The notes: generated from the sequence alone by a model not told the origin. A stretch of 64,000 bases of DNA from Nocardioides marinus (GCA_019801415.1 JAHVJD010000003.1:310001-374000), one strand, 5' to 3'; shown: positions 1 to 7,927, numbered from the stretch's first letter. Made by a program: numbers and translations.

Positions 1-29
1 CTGAACCTGTGGATGGCGGCGAAACAGGC

Positions 30-974
30 CTAGCTGCCGCTGCCGCGCAGGCTGCGCGGGGTGGTGCCGAACTCCGCCCGAAAAGCGCGGGTCAGCGCGC
101 TGGGATCGTCGTAGCCGCAGCGCAGGGCGATCTCCGAGACACTCAAAACAGTCTCTAACACGAGCTTTCGCGCCTCGATCAGCCGCAGCCGCCGGTACAC
201 GGCCTGCGGTGTTGCGCCGAGATCCGCGCGCATGCGGCGCTCCAGATCCTTTTGGCTGCGCCCGGTCTGGCGCGCGACCTCGGCGATTGGGAGCGGGGTT
301 TCCAAGTTGGCCTGCATCAGTGCCACGGCACGGGCGACGGGACGGCTGCGGGCGAGGATCGGATCCTGGGTGTCGGTGGCCTCGGCCGCCATGAACAACG
401 CCGCCACCTCCAGCCGCAGGGCCGCGCCGTGGTGTTGGCCGATCAGCTCCATCATCGTGTCAAAGGCCGCCAGCGCGCCGGTGCAGGTGATGCGGTTGCC
501 ATCCATCACGTGACGCGCGCGCTGGGCCTGCACCTCGGGGAAGCGCTCGGCAAAGCGGGTCAGCTCCTGCCAATGAATGGTTGCCTGATACCCGTCGAGC
601 AGCCCGGCCTGCGCCAGCAGCCAAGCGCCGGTGTCGAACCCCGCCAGCACATCATAGCGCCGCGCCGCCGACTGGAGCGCGCGGCAGGCCGCAACCGTGG
701 CATGGCGCAGGAAATCATAGGAGGGCATCGCGATCAGCATATCGCCGCGGCAGTCGGCCAGCCGCCCATGCGCGCGCACCTCCATTCCCGAAGACGACAC
801 CGCAGTCCCGCCATCCAGCGTCAGGAAGCGCCAGCCATAGACCTGACGCCCGGCAAAAGTATTGGCAGCGCGCAGGGGTTCGACCGTATTCGCCAGGCAA
901 TGGGCCGAATAGGCATCGAACAGCAGCACGTCCACCTGCCGCACTGCGGCGTGATCTTTTGTCCAGTTTTGCAT
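30..974 (-). CDS. GlxA-family transcriptional regulator (DJ-1/PfpI-like domain plus AraC HTH)
   Basis: About 314 residues. The N-terminal two thirds are a class I glutamine amidotransferase-like (DJ-1/PfpI) sensor fold (VLLFDAYSAH near residue 17). The C-terminal ~90 residues form an AraC DNA-binding domain with two helix-turn-helix units ending in CGYDDPSALTRAFRAEFGTT. This layout is that of GlxA/CdhR-type activators that often control carnitine, choline or amine catabolism. I chose the ATG whose complement is at 972-974; the frame stays open upstream to 1100, but that would run into the start of the divergent dehydrogenase gene. It probably controls the divergent operon, since two direct repeats lie over and just upstream of its own start (968-997). 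The effector is unknown. Confidence 0.85.
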   Translation of the reverse strand: MQNWTKDHAAVRQVDVLLFDAYSAHCLANTVEPLRAANTFAGRQVYGWRFLTLDGGTAVSSSGMEVRAHGRLADCRGDMLIAMPSYDFLRHATVAACRALQSAARRYDVLAGFDTGAWLLAQAGLLDGYQATIHWQELTRFAERFPEVQAQRARHVMDGNRITCTGALAAFDTMMELIGQHHGAALRLEVAALFMAAEATDTQDPILARSRPVARAVALMQANLETPLPIAEVARQTGRSQKDLERRMRADLGATPQAVYRRLRLIEARKLVLETVLSVSEIALRCGYDDPSALTRAFRAEFGTTPRSLRGSGS

Positions 975-997
975 GATTTCATCTAACTTTGCATGAT
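968..997. promoter_or_regulatory. Two direct repeats, candidate AraC/GlxA-type operator
   Basis: The 10-mer TTTGCATGAT occurs at 968-977 and again at 988-997, an exact 20-bp offset (about two helical turns). Direct half-sites spaced this way are typical of AraC-type DNA-binding domains. The first copy overlaps the start codon of the regulator and the second lies about 60 bp before the dehydrogenase start, so one bound regulator could both repress itself and act on the divergent operon. The repeat is seen directly; the function is inferred. Confidence 0.45.
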
Positions 998-1053
998 GAG
1001 GTGGGGCAAGCGGCGTAACCTGACTCACAACAGATTTGCAAAGGATGTCCGTC

Positions 1054-2217
1054 ATGCAGTTCGGAATTACCGAAGAACAGTCGATGATCGTCGAGACCAC
1101 CCGCGCCTTTGTCGAAAAGGAGCTGTACCCTCATGAGGCGGAGATCGAGCGAACCGGTCATCTGGACATGGACGTGATCCGGGACGTCCAGAAGAAGGCG
1201 ATGGAGGCCGGGCTTTATGCCGCCAACATGCCAGAGGAAGTGGGTGGCGCGGGCCTCGATACACTCAGCTGGCTGCTGTACGAAAAGGAACTGGGTCGCG
1301 CCAATTATGCGCTGCACTGGACCGGGGTTGCGCGGCCGTCGAACATCCTGCTGGCAGGCACCGAAGAGCAGAAGGAAAAATACCTGTTCCCCTGCATCCG
1401 GGGCGAAAAGTGGGATTGCCTGGCGATGACGGAGCCGGACGCAGGCTCGGACCTGCGCGGCATGAAGGCCACTGCGCGCAAGGACGGCGATGACTGGATC
1501 CTGAACGGCACCAAGCATTTCATCAGCCACGCCGATATTGCAGATTTCGCCATCTGCTTCATGGCCACCGGGGTCGAGGACACCCCGCGCGGGCCCAAGA
1601 AGAAGATCACCGCCTTCTTTGTCGACAAGGGCACGCCGGGGTTCGAGGTGCGCGAGGGTTACGGCAACGTCAGCCACCGGGGCTACACCAATGCGGTGCT
1701 GGAATTCGATGACTGCCGCCTGCCGTCCTCGGCCATTCTGGGCGAGGTCGACAAGGGGTTCGAGGTCGCCAACACCTGGCTGGGTGCCACCCGCCTGCAG
1801 GTGGCCGCCACCTGTCTTGGACGCGCTGACCGCGCGCTGCAGCACGCGCTGGAATACGCGGCGGAGCGCAAGCAGTTCGGTCAGCAGATCGGCAAGTTCC
1901 AGGGTGTCAGCTTCAAACTGGCCGACATGGCGCTGGAGCTGAAGGCAGCGAACCTGCTGACCTGGGAGGCCGGCTGGAAGTTCGACCAGGGCACCGTGAC
2001 CGAGAGCGACATGTCGATGGCCAAGCTGAAGGCGACCGAGATGCTGGCGATGGTCGCGGATGAGGCGATCCAGATCCACGGCGGCATGGGGCTGATGGAC
2101 GAGCTGCCCTTGGAACGCATCTGGCGCGACGCGCGGGTCGAGCGTATCTGGGAAGGCACCAGTGAAATCCAGCGGCACATCATCAGCCGCGAGATGCTGC
2201 GCGCCTTGGGAGGCTGA
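1054..2217 (+). CDS. Acyl-CoA dehydrogenase (crotonobetainyl-CoA reductase-like candidate)
   Basis: 387 residues from ATG 1054, chosen because AAAGG at 1040-1044 sits about 9 bases upstream; an in-frame ATG at 1045 is too close to that site. Full-length FAD-dependent acyl-CoA dehydrogenase: the N-terminal helical domain, the central beta domain with MTEPDAGSD and the FISHADIADF region, and the C-terminal helical domain with QIHGGMGLMDELPLERIWRDAR and EGTSEIQ. It oxidises or reduces a CoA thioester with electron-transfer flavoprotein as partner. It is first in a run with a CoA ligase and a CaiD-like hydratase, which suggests a carnitine/crotonobetaine-type substrate, but the substrate cannot be read from sequence. 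Confidence 0.9.
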   Translation: MQFGITEEQSMIVETTRAFVEKELYPHEAEIERTGHLDMDVIRDVQKKAMEAGLYAANMPEEVGGAGLDTLSWLLYEKELGRANYALHWTGVARPSNILLAGTEEQKEKYLFPCIRGEKWDCLAMTEPDAGSDLRGMKATARKDGDDWILNGTKHFISHADIADFAICFMATGVEDTPRGPKKKITAFFVDKGTPGFEVREGYGNVSHRGYTNAVLEFDDCRLPSSAILGEVDKGFEVANTWLGATRLQVAATCLGRADRALQHALEYAAERKQFGQQIGKFQGVSFKLADMALELKAANLLTWEAGWKFDQGTVTESDMSMAKLKATEMLAMVADEAIQIHGGMGLMDELPLERIWRDARVERIWEGTSEIQRHIISREMLRALGG

Positions 2218-2220
2218 CAT

Positions 2221-2529
2221 ATGACCGGGACCGCGACCCCGAAACCCGTTGTGACCATTACCTACTGCATCGGCTGCAACTGGCTGTTGCGAGCGGGGTG
2301 GATGGCGCAGGAGTTGCTGCAAACCTTTCAGGACCAGCTGGGCGGGGTGACCTTGGTACCCGGAGATTTGGGCGGGATCTTTGAGATCCATGTTGATAAG
2401 GAGCTGGTCTGGGAACGCAAACGGGACGGCGGCTTTCCTGATGTGAAAGAACTGAAAACCCGTGTGCGCGACCGGATCAGCCCTGAACAAGACCTCGGCC
2501 ATCTGGACCGTGGCAAGACCGGTGAATAG
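2221..2529 (+). CDS. SelT/SelW/SelH (Rdx) family thioredoxin-fold protein
   Basis: 102 residues. YCIGCNW near the N-terminus carries the CxxC redox pair (C16, C19) of the Rdx fold; the animal relatives have selenocysteine at the second position, here it is cysteine. The C-terminal LGHLDR block and the central GIFEIHVDKELVWERKRDGGFP stretch match the bacterial SelW-like group. The gene begins 3 bases after the dehydrogenase stop and ends 6 bases before the ligase start, so it is embedded in the catabolic operon. The role of such proteins is not established; a thiol-redox function is the usual guess. Confidence 0.85.
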   Translation: MTGTATPKPVVTITYCIGCNWLLRAGWMAQELLQTFQDQLGGVTLVPGDLGGIFEIHVDKELVWERKRDGGFPDVKELKTRVRDRISPEQDLGHLDRGKTGE

Positions 2530-2535
2530 GATCTC

Positions 2536-4563
2536 ATGCAGTCTCTAAATAGGCTTTTTCGTCCCAAAACCATTGCTGTGATCGGAGGCGGTGCCTGGTG
2601 CCGACTGGTGATCACGCAATGTCAGAAAATGGGGTTCAAGGGCTCCATCTGGCCCGTCCATCCCAAGGCCGACGAGGTGGCGGGCCTGCCTGCGGTCCGG
2701 GATGTGAAAAGTCTGCCCGAGGCGCCCGACGCTGTGTTCATCGGGGTGAACCGCTTTGCCACGATCGAGGTCGTGCGGGCCCTGGCGGCACGTGGGGCGG
2801 GCGGCGCGGTCTGTTTTGCCTCCGGCTTTCTTGAGGCCGAGGCGGAAGATGCCGAGGGTGCGGATTTGCAGGCGCAGCTTCTTGAGGCGGCGGGAGATAT
2901 GCCGATCCTCGGTCCGAACTGCTATGGGTTTATAAACTACCTTGATGGCGCGCTGCTGTGGCCGGACCAGCATGGTGGCGTCTCCGCCGAGACTGGCGTG
3001 GCGCTCATCACCCAAAGTTCCAACATCGCCATCAACCTGACCATGCAGAAGCGGGGCTTTCCGCTGGCCTATGTGGTGACCGCCGGCAACCAGGCACAGA
3101 CTGGTATCGCCGCCATAGGCGAGGCGCTGCTTGAGGACGAACGCGTCACTGCGCTGGGTCTGCATATCGAGGGCTTTGGCGATCTGCGCGCGTTCGAATC
3201 GCTGGCGGCGCGCGCCCGTGCGCTGGGCAAACCGATCATAGCGCTGAAGGTCGGCAAATCGGCCGAGGCCCAGGCCGCGACTGTTTCCCATACCGCTTCG
3301 CTTGCGGGCGGTGACGCGGGAGCCGGGGCTTTGCTCTCACGCCTTGGCATCCCGCGTCTGGAGGATCTGCCCTCGTTTCTGGAGACGCTGAAGCTGTTGC
3401 ATGTGACAGGGCGACTGCCTTCGAATCGTATAGCGACCATCAGTTGCTCGGGCGGAGAGGCGAGCCTGGCGGCGGATACAGGCCATGCGCGGGCAGTTGA
3501 GTTCCCGCCCCTGAACGCGCGGCAGACAGCCGATCTGCGGGCGGCACTGGGCCCCATGGTGGCGCTGGCCAACCCGCTCGACTACCACACCTATATCTGG
3601 CGGGACGCCGATGCGATGACGCGTGCGTTTTCGGCGATGATGGATCCCCAGCTGGCGATCACCCTGTTGATTGTCGATTTCCCGCGCGCGGATCGCTGCG
3701 ATGCATCGGACTGGGAGTGTGCCATCGAGGCTGCCATCGGCGCGCGGCGCACCACCGGGGCCAATGTTGGTCTGGTGGCCACCTTGCCGGAACTTCTACC
3801 CGAAGATGTGGCGGACCGCTTGTTGGCGGCAGGCGTGGTGCCGTTCTGTGGTCTCAGCGAAGCCATTGCCGCATGCGAAGCGGCCAGCCTGCTGCCGCCG
3901 GAACCACCGGCGCCCTTGTTGCTGCCGACCCCGACGGTTGAGCCGGACCTGGTCCCGGAGGCCGATGCCAAGTGGCAGCTGGCGGAATACGGCCTGCGGG
4001 TTCCCCGTTTCAAACGGGCGGCATCAGCGGCCAATGCGCGTGCCGTGGCGGTGGATGTGGGGTTCCCGGTCGTGTTGAAGGGCGAAGGTGTCGCCCACAA
4101 GACCGAGGCGGGGGCGGTTGCGCTGAACCTCAGCACGGGGCAAGAGGTCAGCGACGCTGCATTCGCGATGCCCGCCAAGCGCTTCCTGGTGGAGGAAATG
4201 GTCACCGACGTGGTGGCGGAGCTGCTGATCGGGGTCGTCAAGGATCCGGCACATGGCTTTGTCATGACGCTGGCTGCAGGCGGTGTCCTGACCGAGCTGC
4301 TGGAGGACCGTGTGTCCTTCCTGCTGCCCGCCAGCGATGCGGCAATTGCGTCGGCCCTGGATGGGCTGCGGATTTCCCGGCAGTTGCAGGGGTATCGTGG
4401 CGCCGCGGCCGCCGATCGGGATGCCATTCTGCGGGCGATCCGCGCGGTGGAGGCCTACGTGATGGAAAACGCCTTGGGCCTGGAAGAAATCGAAATCAAT
4501 CCGCTGCTCTGTACTCCGGCTGATGCCGTTGCCGCGGATGCGTTGCTGCGGCGCAAGTACTGA
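2536..4563 (+). CDS. NDP-forming acyl-CoA synthetase (acetate-CoA ligase family)
   Basis: 675 residues. The N-terminal CoA-binding Rossmann domain starts at IAVIGGGAW. It is followed by succinyl-CoA synthetase-like flavodoxin domains with GPNCYGF and the block SHTASLAGG, where H252 matches the phosphohistidine position of ADP-forming ligases. The C-terminal ATP-grasp domain contains FPVVLKGEGVAHKTEAGAV. It would make or break an acyl-CoA with ATP/ADP and phosphate. In this operon it could supply the CoA ester used by the dehydrogenase and hydratase, taking the place of the AMP-forming CaiC ligase of enteric carnitine operons. Substrate unknown. Confidence 0.88.
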   Translation: MQSLNRLFRPKTIAVIGGGAWCRLVITQCQKMGFKGSIWPVHPKADEVAGLPAVRDVKSLPEAPDAVFIGVNRFATIEVVRALAARGAGGAVCFASGFLEAEAEDAEGADLQAQLLEAAGDMPILGPNCYGFINYLDGALLWPDQHGGVSAETGVALITQSSNIAINLTMQKRGFPLAYVVTAGNQAQTGIAAIGEALLEDERVTALGLHIEGFGDLRAFESLAARARALGKPIIALKVGKSAEAQAATVSHTASLAGGDAGAGALLSRLGIPRLEDLPSFLETLKLLHVTGRLPSNRIATISCSGGEASLAADTGHARAVEFPPLNARQTADLRAALGPMVALANPLDYHTYIWRDADAMTRAFSAMMDPQLAITLLIVDFPRADRCDASDWECAIEAAIGARRTTGANVGLVATLPELLPEDVADRLLAAGVVPFCGLSEAIAACEAASLLPPEPPAPLLLPTPTVEPDLVPEADAKWQLAEYGLRVPRFKRAASAANARAVAVDVGFPVVLKGEGVAHKTEAGAVALNLSTGQEVSDAAFAMPAKRFLVEEMVTDVVAELLIGVVKDPAHGFVMTLAAGGVLTELLEDRVSFLLPASDAAIASALDGLRISRQLQGYRGAAAADRDAILRAIRAVEAYVMENALGLEEIEINPLLCTPADAVAADALLRRKY

Positions 4564-4586
4564 ACAGCCATTCTGGAGGACACCAC

Positions 4587-5372
4587 ATGAGCGAAAGCCC
4601 TGTCAAAACGCGCCGGGACGGCGCCATCCTGGAGGTCACGCTGGACCGCCCCAAGGCCAACGCCATCGACCTGAAGACGAGCCGGGCCATGGGCGAGGTG
4701 TTTCGTGATTTCCGGGATGACCCGGATTTGCGGGTGGCCATCCTCACCGGCGGTGGCGAAAAGTTCTTTTGCCCCGGCTGGGACCTGAAGGCGGCCGCGG
4801 ACGGCGACGCGGTGGATGGTGATTATGGCGTCGGCGGCTTTGGCGGGCTGCAGGAACTGCGCGACATGAACAAGCCAGTGATCGCGGCGGTCAACGGAAT
4901 CGCTTGCGGAGGCGGGCTGGAGCTGGCGCTGTCGGCGGACATGATCATCGCGGCCGATCATGCCACCTTCGCCCTGCCGGAAATCCGGTCCGGTACCGTG
5001 GCCGACGCCGCCAGTGTCAAGCTTCCCAAGCGGATCCCCTATCACATCGCCATGGAACTTCTGCTGACCGGGCGCTGGTTTGACGCCGAGGAGGCCCATC
5101 GCTGGGGACTGGTGAATGAGATCGTGGCCGCGGACCAGTTGATGGACCGGGCTTGGGAACTGGCGCGTCTTCTGGCGTCCGGTCCCCCCCTGGTCTACGC
5201 GGCGATCAAGGAGATCGTGCGGGATGCCGAGGACAGCAAGTTCCAGGATGCGATGAACCGAATAACCCGCCGTCAGCTCAAGACAGTGGATGTACTCTAC
5301 GGGTCCGAGGACAATCTGGAAGGCGCCCGTGCCTTCGCCGAGAAGCGCGACCCAGTTTGGAAAGGCCGGTAA
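4587..5372 (+). CDS. caiD: Enoyl-CoA hydratase/isomerase, carnitinyl-CoA dehydratase-like
   Basis: 261 residues of the crotonase fold. The oxyanion-hole blocks are FFCPGWDLKAAADG and AAVNGIACGGGLELALSADM, followed by FALPEIRSGTVADAAS. The W-D-L-K and C-G-G-G-L-E patterns resemble CaiD (crotonobetainyl-CoA hydratase) more than FadB-type hydratases. The ATG at 4587 has GGAGG about 10 bases upstream. It is the last gene of the run begun by the dehydrogenase and lies just before a hairpin-rich intergenic block. The reaction class is secure; the carnitine assignment is inference from similarity and from the GlxA-type regulator. Confidence 0.82.
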   Translation: MSESPVKTRRDGAILEVTLDRPKANAIDLKTSRAMGEVFRDFRDDPDLRVAILTGGGEKFFCPGWDLKAAADGDAVDGDYGVGGFGGLQELRDMNKPVIAAVNGIACGGGLELALSADMIIAADHATFALPEIRSGTVADAASVKLPKRIPYHIAMELLLTGRWFDAEEAHRWGLVNEIVAADQLMDRAWELARLLASGPPLVYAAIKEIVRDAEDSKFQDAMNRITRRQLKTVDVLYGSEDNLEGARAFAEKRDPVWKGR

Positions 5373-5473
5373 CCAGCCCGGAAAGGCTGGTGAGGCGGGG
5401 GCTCCCGCCTGCTTCTGGCCAATGGAGGATTGGCCGAACCAGTTGGGCATGGCGCCGCGCCAAGGCGCGGCGC
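5373..5473. repeat. Cluster of four intergenic hairpins (REP-like block or bidirectional terminator)
   Basis: Four perfect inverted repeats lie in about 100 bases between convergent genes: CCAGCC/GGCTGG (5373-5378, 5385-5390), AGGCGGG/CCCGCCT (5393-5399, 5404-5410), GGCCAAT/ATTGGCC (5417-5423, 5429-5435) and GCGCCGCGCC/GGCGCGGCGC (5452-5461, 5464-5473). None has a following T run. The density of palindromes suggests a mobile or REP-like extragenic element, or a double terminator; only one copy was noticed in this window. Confidence 0.5.
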
Positions 5474-5507
5474 GGTTGCGCCTGATCGCTGGCCGACGCG
5501 CGCGCAG

Positions 5508-6143
5508 TCAGACCTTTTGGAACAGGGCGATGAAGGCGGTGTCGTTCCGGTGCGGCCCCCTTGCAGCGGGGCCGTATATCGGCACGTCCTCGAGTGAAAA
5601 ATCCTTGATCCATTGCCCGTTTTGCAATCGTTCGAACGCCTGATCGAACCCGGCCGTTTCGAAGAAGCGGGCATTCACTGACAAAGCGAATTGTGCGCAG
5701 GGCGTGGCAGTTCGCAGAAGGGCAGGCAGCACCTCGGGGCCAAGGTGGCCATGGGTGAAAGTGCCGGAAGATACCACGCCGCGATAGACACCGCGGGGCA
5801 CCGGTATGCCCTCGGTTAGGTCGGCTTCGATCACGTCGCGGTAGGCGTCCTTGCGCAGCGCCCGGCCCAGCATCGCCGGGCTGATGTCCGTGGCATCCAC
5901 CGGTTCCAGTCCCAGCCTGCGCAGGGCGACCCCACAAAGGCCTGTGCCGGCACCGACATCGAGGATCGGTCCCTGACCACCGGCATCAGCAAACGCGCGG
6001 GCAACCGATTCGGGCAGCGTGTAGCCCTCCCCGGCGGCAAATTCCGAGTCGTAGCTGTCGGCCCATGCGCCATAAAACTGTCTGGAGACGCTCGGTGATG
6101 TCAGGGCGTAGGCGTCCGAAAGTTTCTGTTTTGGCGTATCCAT
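5508..6143 (-). CDS. Class I SAM-dependent methyltransferase
   Basis: 211 residues from the ATG at 6143 (MDTPKQKL). The frame is open further upstream but that part overlaps the start region of the divergent epimerase. YGAWADSYDSEF precedes motif I ILDVGAGTGLCG, then VDATDISPAML (the acidic residue after strand 2) and the SSGTFTHGHLGPE region, as in the UbiE/methyltransferase-11 type Rossmann fold. Target molecule unknown. It is divergent from, and 74 bases apart from, the SDR gene and converges on caiD. Confidence 0.8.
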   Translation of the reverse strand: MDTPKQKLSDAYALTSPSVSRQFYGAWADSYDSEFAAGEGYTLPESVARAFADAGGQGPILDVGAGTGLCGVALRRLGLEPVDATDISPAMLGRALRKDAYRDVIEADLTEGIPVPRGVYRGVVSSGTFTHGHLGPEVLPALLRTATPCAQFALSVNARFFETAGFDQAFERLQNGQWIKDFSLEDVPIYGPAARGPHRNDTAFIALFQKV

Positions 6144-6217
6144 GCGGCCTATCAAAAGATGGAAGAGGCGCGGAATCAACCCTTGCACCCCTGAGCCAGT
6201 GCACGCATCAAGAGACA

Positions 6218-7093
6218 ATGGGTAAAACACTTCTTTGTCTTGGGTTTGGCTATACGGCGCGGGCACTGGCGCCGCATCTGATCGCGCGCGGCTGGCGCGT
6301 CATCGGTACCACGCGGGACGTGGTCCCGGGCGATGTGCCGGACGTGCAACTGCAGCGTTGGCCCGGTACGCGGTTGCCGCTGGAGGGAGTGACCCACGTT
6401 CTGAGCTCGATCGCGCCGACAGAGGTCGGAGATCCCGTTATGGCTGAGCTTCGCGACCAGTTTGAGGCGGCTTCGGATCTGCAATGGGTGGGTTATCTGT
6501 CGACCACGGCAGTCTATGGCGATCATGGGGGTGACTGGGTGGACGAGGATACGCCGCTAACCCCGGCCAGCTTGCGCGGCGAATGGCGTCAGCGCGCGGA
6601 GGCCGAGTGGCAGGCTGTGCCCGGGCTGCCCTTGCATATCTTTCGGCTGGCCGGCATCTACGGCCCTGGTCGCGGGCCCTTCGCCAAGCTGATGGCGGGC
6701 AAGGCGCGCCGGATTGTCAAACCGGGACAGGTTTTTTCACGCATTCATGTGGAGGATATCGCGCGCGTTCTGATGGCCTCGATGATGCAACCGCGGCCGG
6801 GCGCGATCTACAATGTCTGCGATGATGATCCCGCCCCGCCTCAGGACGTGTTGGGATATGCAGCTGAATTGCTGGGGCTGCCGGTACCTGCCGAAGTGCC
6901 TTTTGAAGAGGCCGGCATGACCCCAATGGCGCGCAGCTTCTATGGAGAAAACAAGCGCGTCAGCAACCGTCGTATCAAGGAAGACCTGGGCATCAGCCTA
7001 TTGTATCCGAGCTACCGCGAAGGGTTGCGGGCCGTGCTTGCGGCGGAGGATATGGAGAGCTTTGTTCCGCCTTCAGAGCCTCCGGGTGTGTGA
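6218..7093 (+). CDS. NAD(P)-dependent SDR epimerase/dehydratase family protein (YeeZ-like)
   Basis: 291 residues from ATG 6218 (MGKTLLCLGFGYTARALAPHL), where the dinucleotide-binding glycine pattern begins. Later blocks YLSTTAVYGDHGGDWVDE, FRLAGIYGPGRGPF and RIHVEDIARVL fit the extended/atypical SDR group that includes E. coli YeeZ. The long upstream reading of this frame is rejected because it overlaps the divergent methyltransferase. Reaction and substrate are unknown. Confidence 0.82.
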   Translation: MGKTLLCLGFGYTARALAPHLIARGWRVIGTTRDVVPGDVPDVQLQRWPGTRLPLEGVTHVLSSIAPTEVGDPVMAELRDQFEAASDLQWVGYLSTTAVYGDHGGDWVDEDTPLTPASLRGEWRQRAEAEWQAVPGLPLHIFRLAGIYGPGRGPFAKLMAGKARRIVKPGQVFSRIHVEDIARVLMASMMQPRPGAIYNVCDDDPAPPQDVLGYAAELLGLPVPAEVPFEEAGMTPMARSFYGENKRVSNRRIKEDLGISLLYPSYREGLRAVLAAEDMESFVPPSEPPGV

Positions 7094-7150
7094 CCGGATT
7101 GAAGCAGCGCGTCATTCGGCGGCCAAAGGGCAAATCTGCCCACCCCGTCC

Positions 7151-7170
7151 GGCACACGAAAATTTGTGCC
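7151..7170. promoter_or_regulatory. Inverted repeat upstream of the copper block
   Basis: GGCACA (7151-7156) and TGTGCC (7165-7170) are perfect inverted arms around an AT-rich 8-base centre, 41 bases before the first gene of the copper block. It could be an operator for a metal or redox regulator. No regulator is assigned and the arms are short. Confidence 0.3.
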
Positions 7171-7211
7171 GGTCGCACAGGATTGCCATCTTGACGAAGC
7201 CGACCCGGGCC

Positions 7212-7616
7212 ATGAGAAATGCTGTCATGGAGCGTCTGGCGCAAATCTCTTGGATCTTCAGAATGGTCACTGCCTGCGCAGTGATCCTGGGGATGCTATT
7301 TTCCCTGCCGTCAGCCGCGCATGCTTTTTCTGGCCACCACGATGCTCCGCACCTTGCCCATGTTGAAGATTCACATGCCGGAGTATCGGGCGCAGAACAT
7401 GCGGCCAGTGCCCACCACGTGACAGCGCAGGACAGCCACGGCACCGTAGATGACCTCGACACCACCAATTGCTGCGCAGGCTCCTGCACGGCGGTTGCGG
7501 TGCTTTCGCTGCAGCCAACGGAAATTGTGCTGAAGCAGTCCGAGCGCTGGGCGCAAAGGGATTCGCAATTGCCCTCGCGTGAGCAGATCGCACTGCTGCG
7601 TCCTCCGAGACACTGA
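7212..7616 (+). CDS. His/Cys-rich exported small protein, DUF2946-like (possible copper-sensing leader ORF)
   Basis: 134 residues from ATG 7212; an alternative ATG is at 7227. Residues ~17-38 form a signal peptide or membrane segment (FRMVTACAVILGMLFSLPSA). A region with about ten histidines (SGHHDAPHLAH and further HAAS/SAHH) follows, then NCCAGSC (C87, C88, C92) and a C-terminus LLRPPRH. Known DUF2946 members CutF (Rhodobacter capsulatus) and CruR (Bordetella) are copper-responsive leader proteins with Cys motifs and Pro-rich ends, located upstream of copper genes. This gene leads the copper block and is followed by hairpins, so a similar role is plausible but unproven; it may instead be a simple periplasmic copper-binding protein. 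Confidence 0.65.
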   Translation: MRNAVMERLAQISWIFRMVTACAVILGMLFSLPSAAHAFSGHHDAPHLAHVEDSHAGVSGAEHAASAHHVTAQDSHGTVDDLDTTNCCAGSCTAVAVLSLQPTEIVLKQSERWAQRDSQLPSREQIALLRPPRH

Positions 7617-7624
7617 GACATCTG

Positions 7625-7643
7625 AACCGTTTCGGCGGTTTTT
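7625..7643 (+). terminator. Short intrinsic terminator-like hairpin after the small His/Cys protein
   Basis: AACCG (7625-7629) pairs with CGGTT (7636-7640) around a 6-base loop, and the T run continues through 7643. It lies 8 bases after the stop of the DUF2946-like gene. Together with the palindrome at 7653-7668 it could act as an attenuator ahead of the copper genes. The stem is only 5 bp. Confidence 0.45.
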
Positions 7644-7652
7644 AACCCGCTT

Positions 7653-7668
7653 CTGCATGCACATGCAG
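7653..7668. promoter_or_regulatory. 16-bp palindrome before the lipoprotein gene
   Basis: CTGCATG (7653-7659) and CATGCAG (7662-7668) are perfect arms around CA. It lies 32 bases upstream of the ATG at 7700 and directly after a terminator-like hairpin. It may be an operator or part of an attenuator controlling the copper genes; the sequence alone does not decide. Confidence 0.35.
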
Positions 7669-7699
7669 GAGCAGTTCAGATCATTCTCGGAATATTCAC

Positions 7700-7927
7700 A
7701 TGAAATCCTACTTTCTGGCCGGGGCGGGCGCCCTGCTGCTGGGAGCGTGCGTCGGGACACCGACGCCGCTGCCCGAAACCACAGCGTTGGAGCGCGCGTC
7801 GCAGCCCACTGGCCCCTATCGCACCCTTGCCTATGAGGACCCCTTCAGGGGCTACGAACGCCACCAGCCCAGCGGCCCCGGGTCCTGGCGCGGCGTGAAC
7901 GAACAGCAGCAGGGAGGCCACCATTGA
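7700..7927 (+). CDS. Small predicted lipoprotein of the copper block
   Basis: 75 residues. A signal sequence ends in the lipobox LLLGAC, so residue C17 would be lipidated; the mature part is short, Pro-rich and ends in GGHH. No known family is recognised. Its TGA stop (7925-7927) shares a base with the ATG (7927) of the TolC-family gene, so the two are translationally coupled. Position suggests a role at the outer membrane with the TolC-like protein or as a small copper binder, but that is inference. Confidence 0.7.
   Translation: MKSYFLAGAGALLLGACVGTPTPLPETTALERASQPTGPYRTLAYEDPFRGYERHQPSGPGSWRGVNEQQQGGHH

Noticed and set aside
979-2502. Long minus-strand frame (507 codons) opposite the acyl-CoA dehydrogenase and Rdx genes
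   Set aside because: It is an antisense shadow of clearly coding plus-strand genes in GC-rich DNA and has no family motifs.
6065-6217. Longer N-terminus for the SDR epimerase gene
   Set aside because: It would overlap the divergent methyltransferase start, and the dinucleotide-binding motif begins right at the ATG at 6218.
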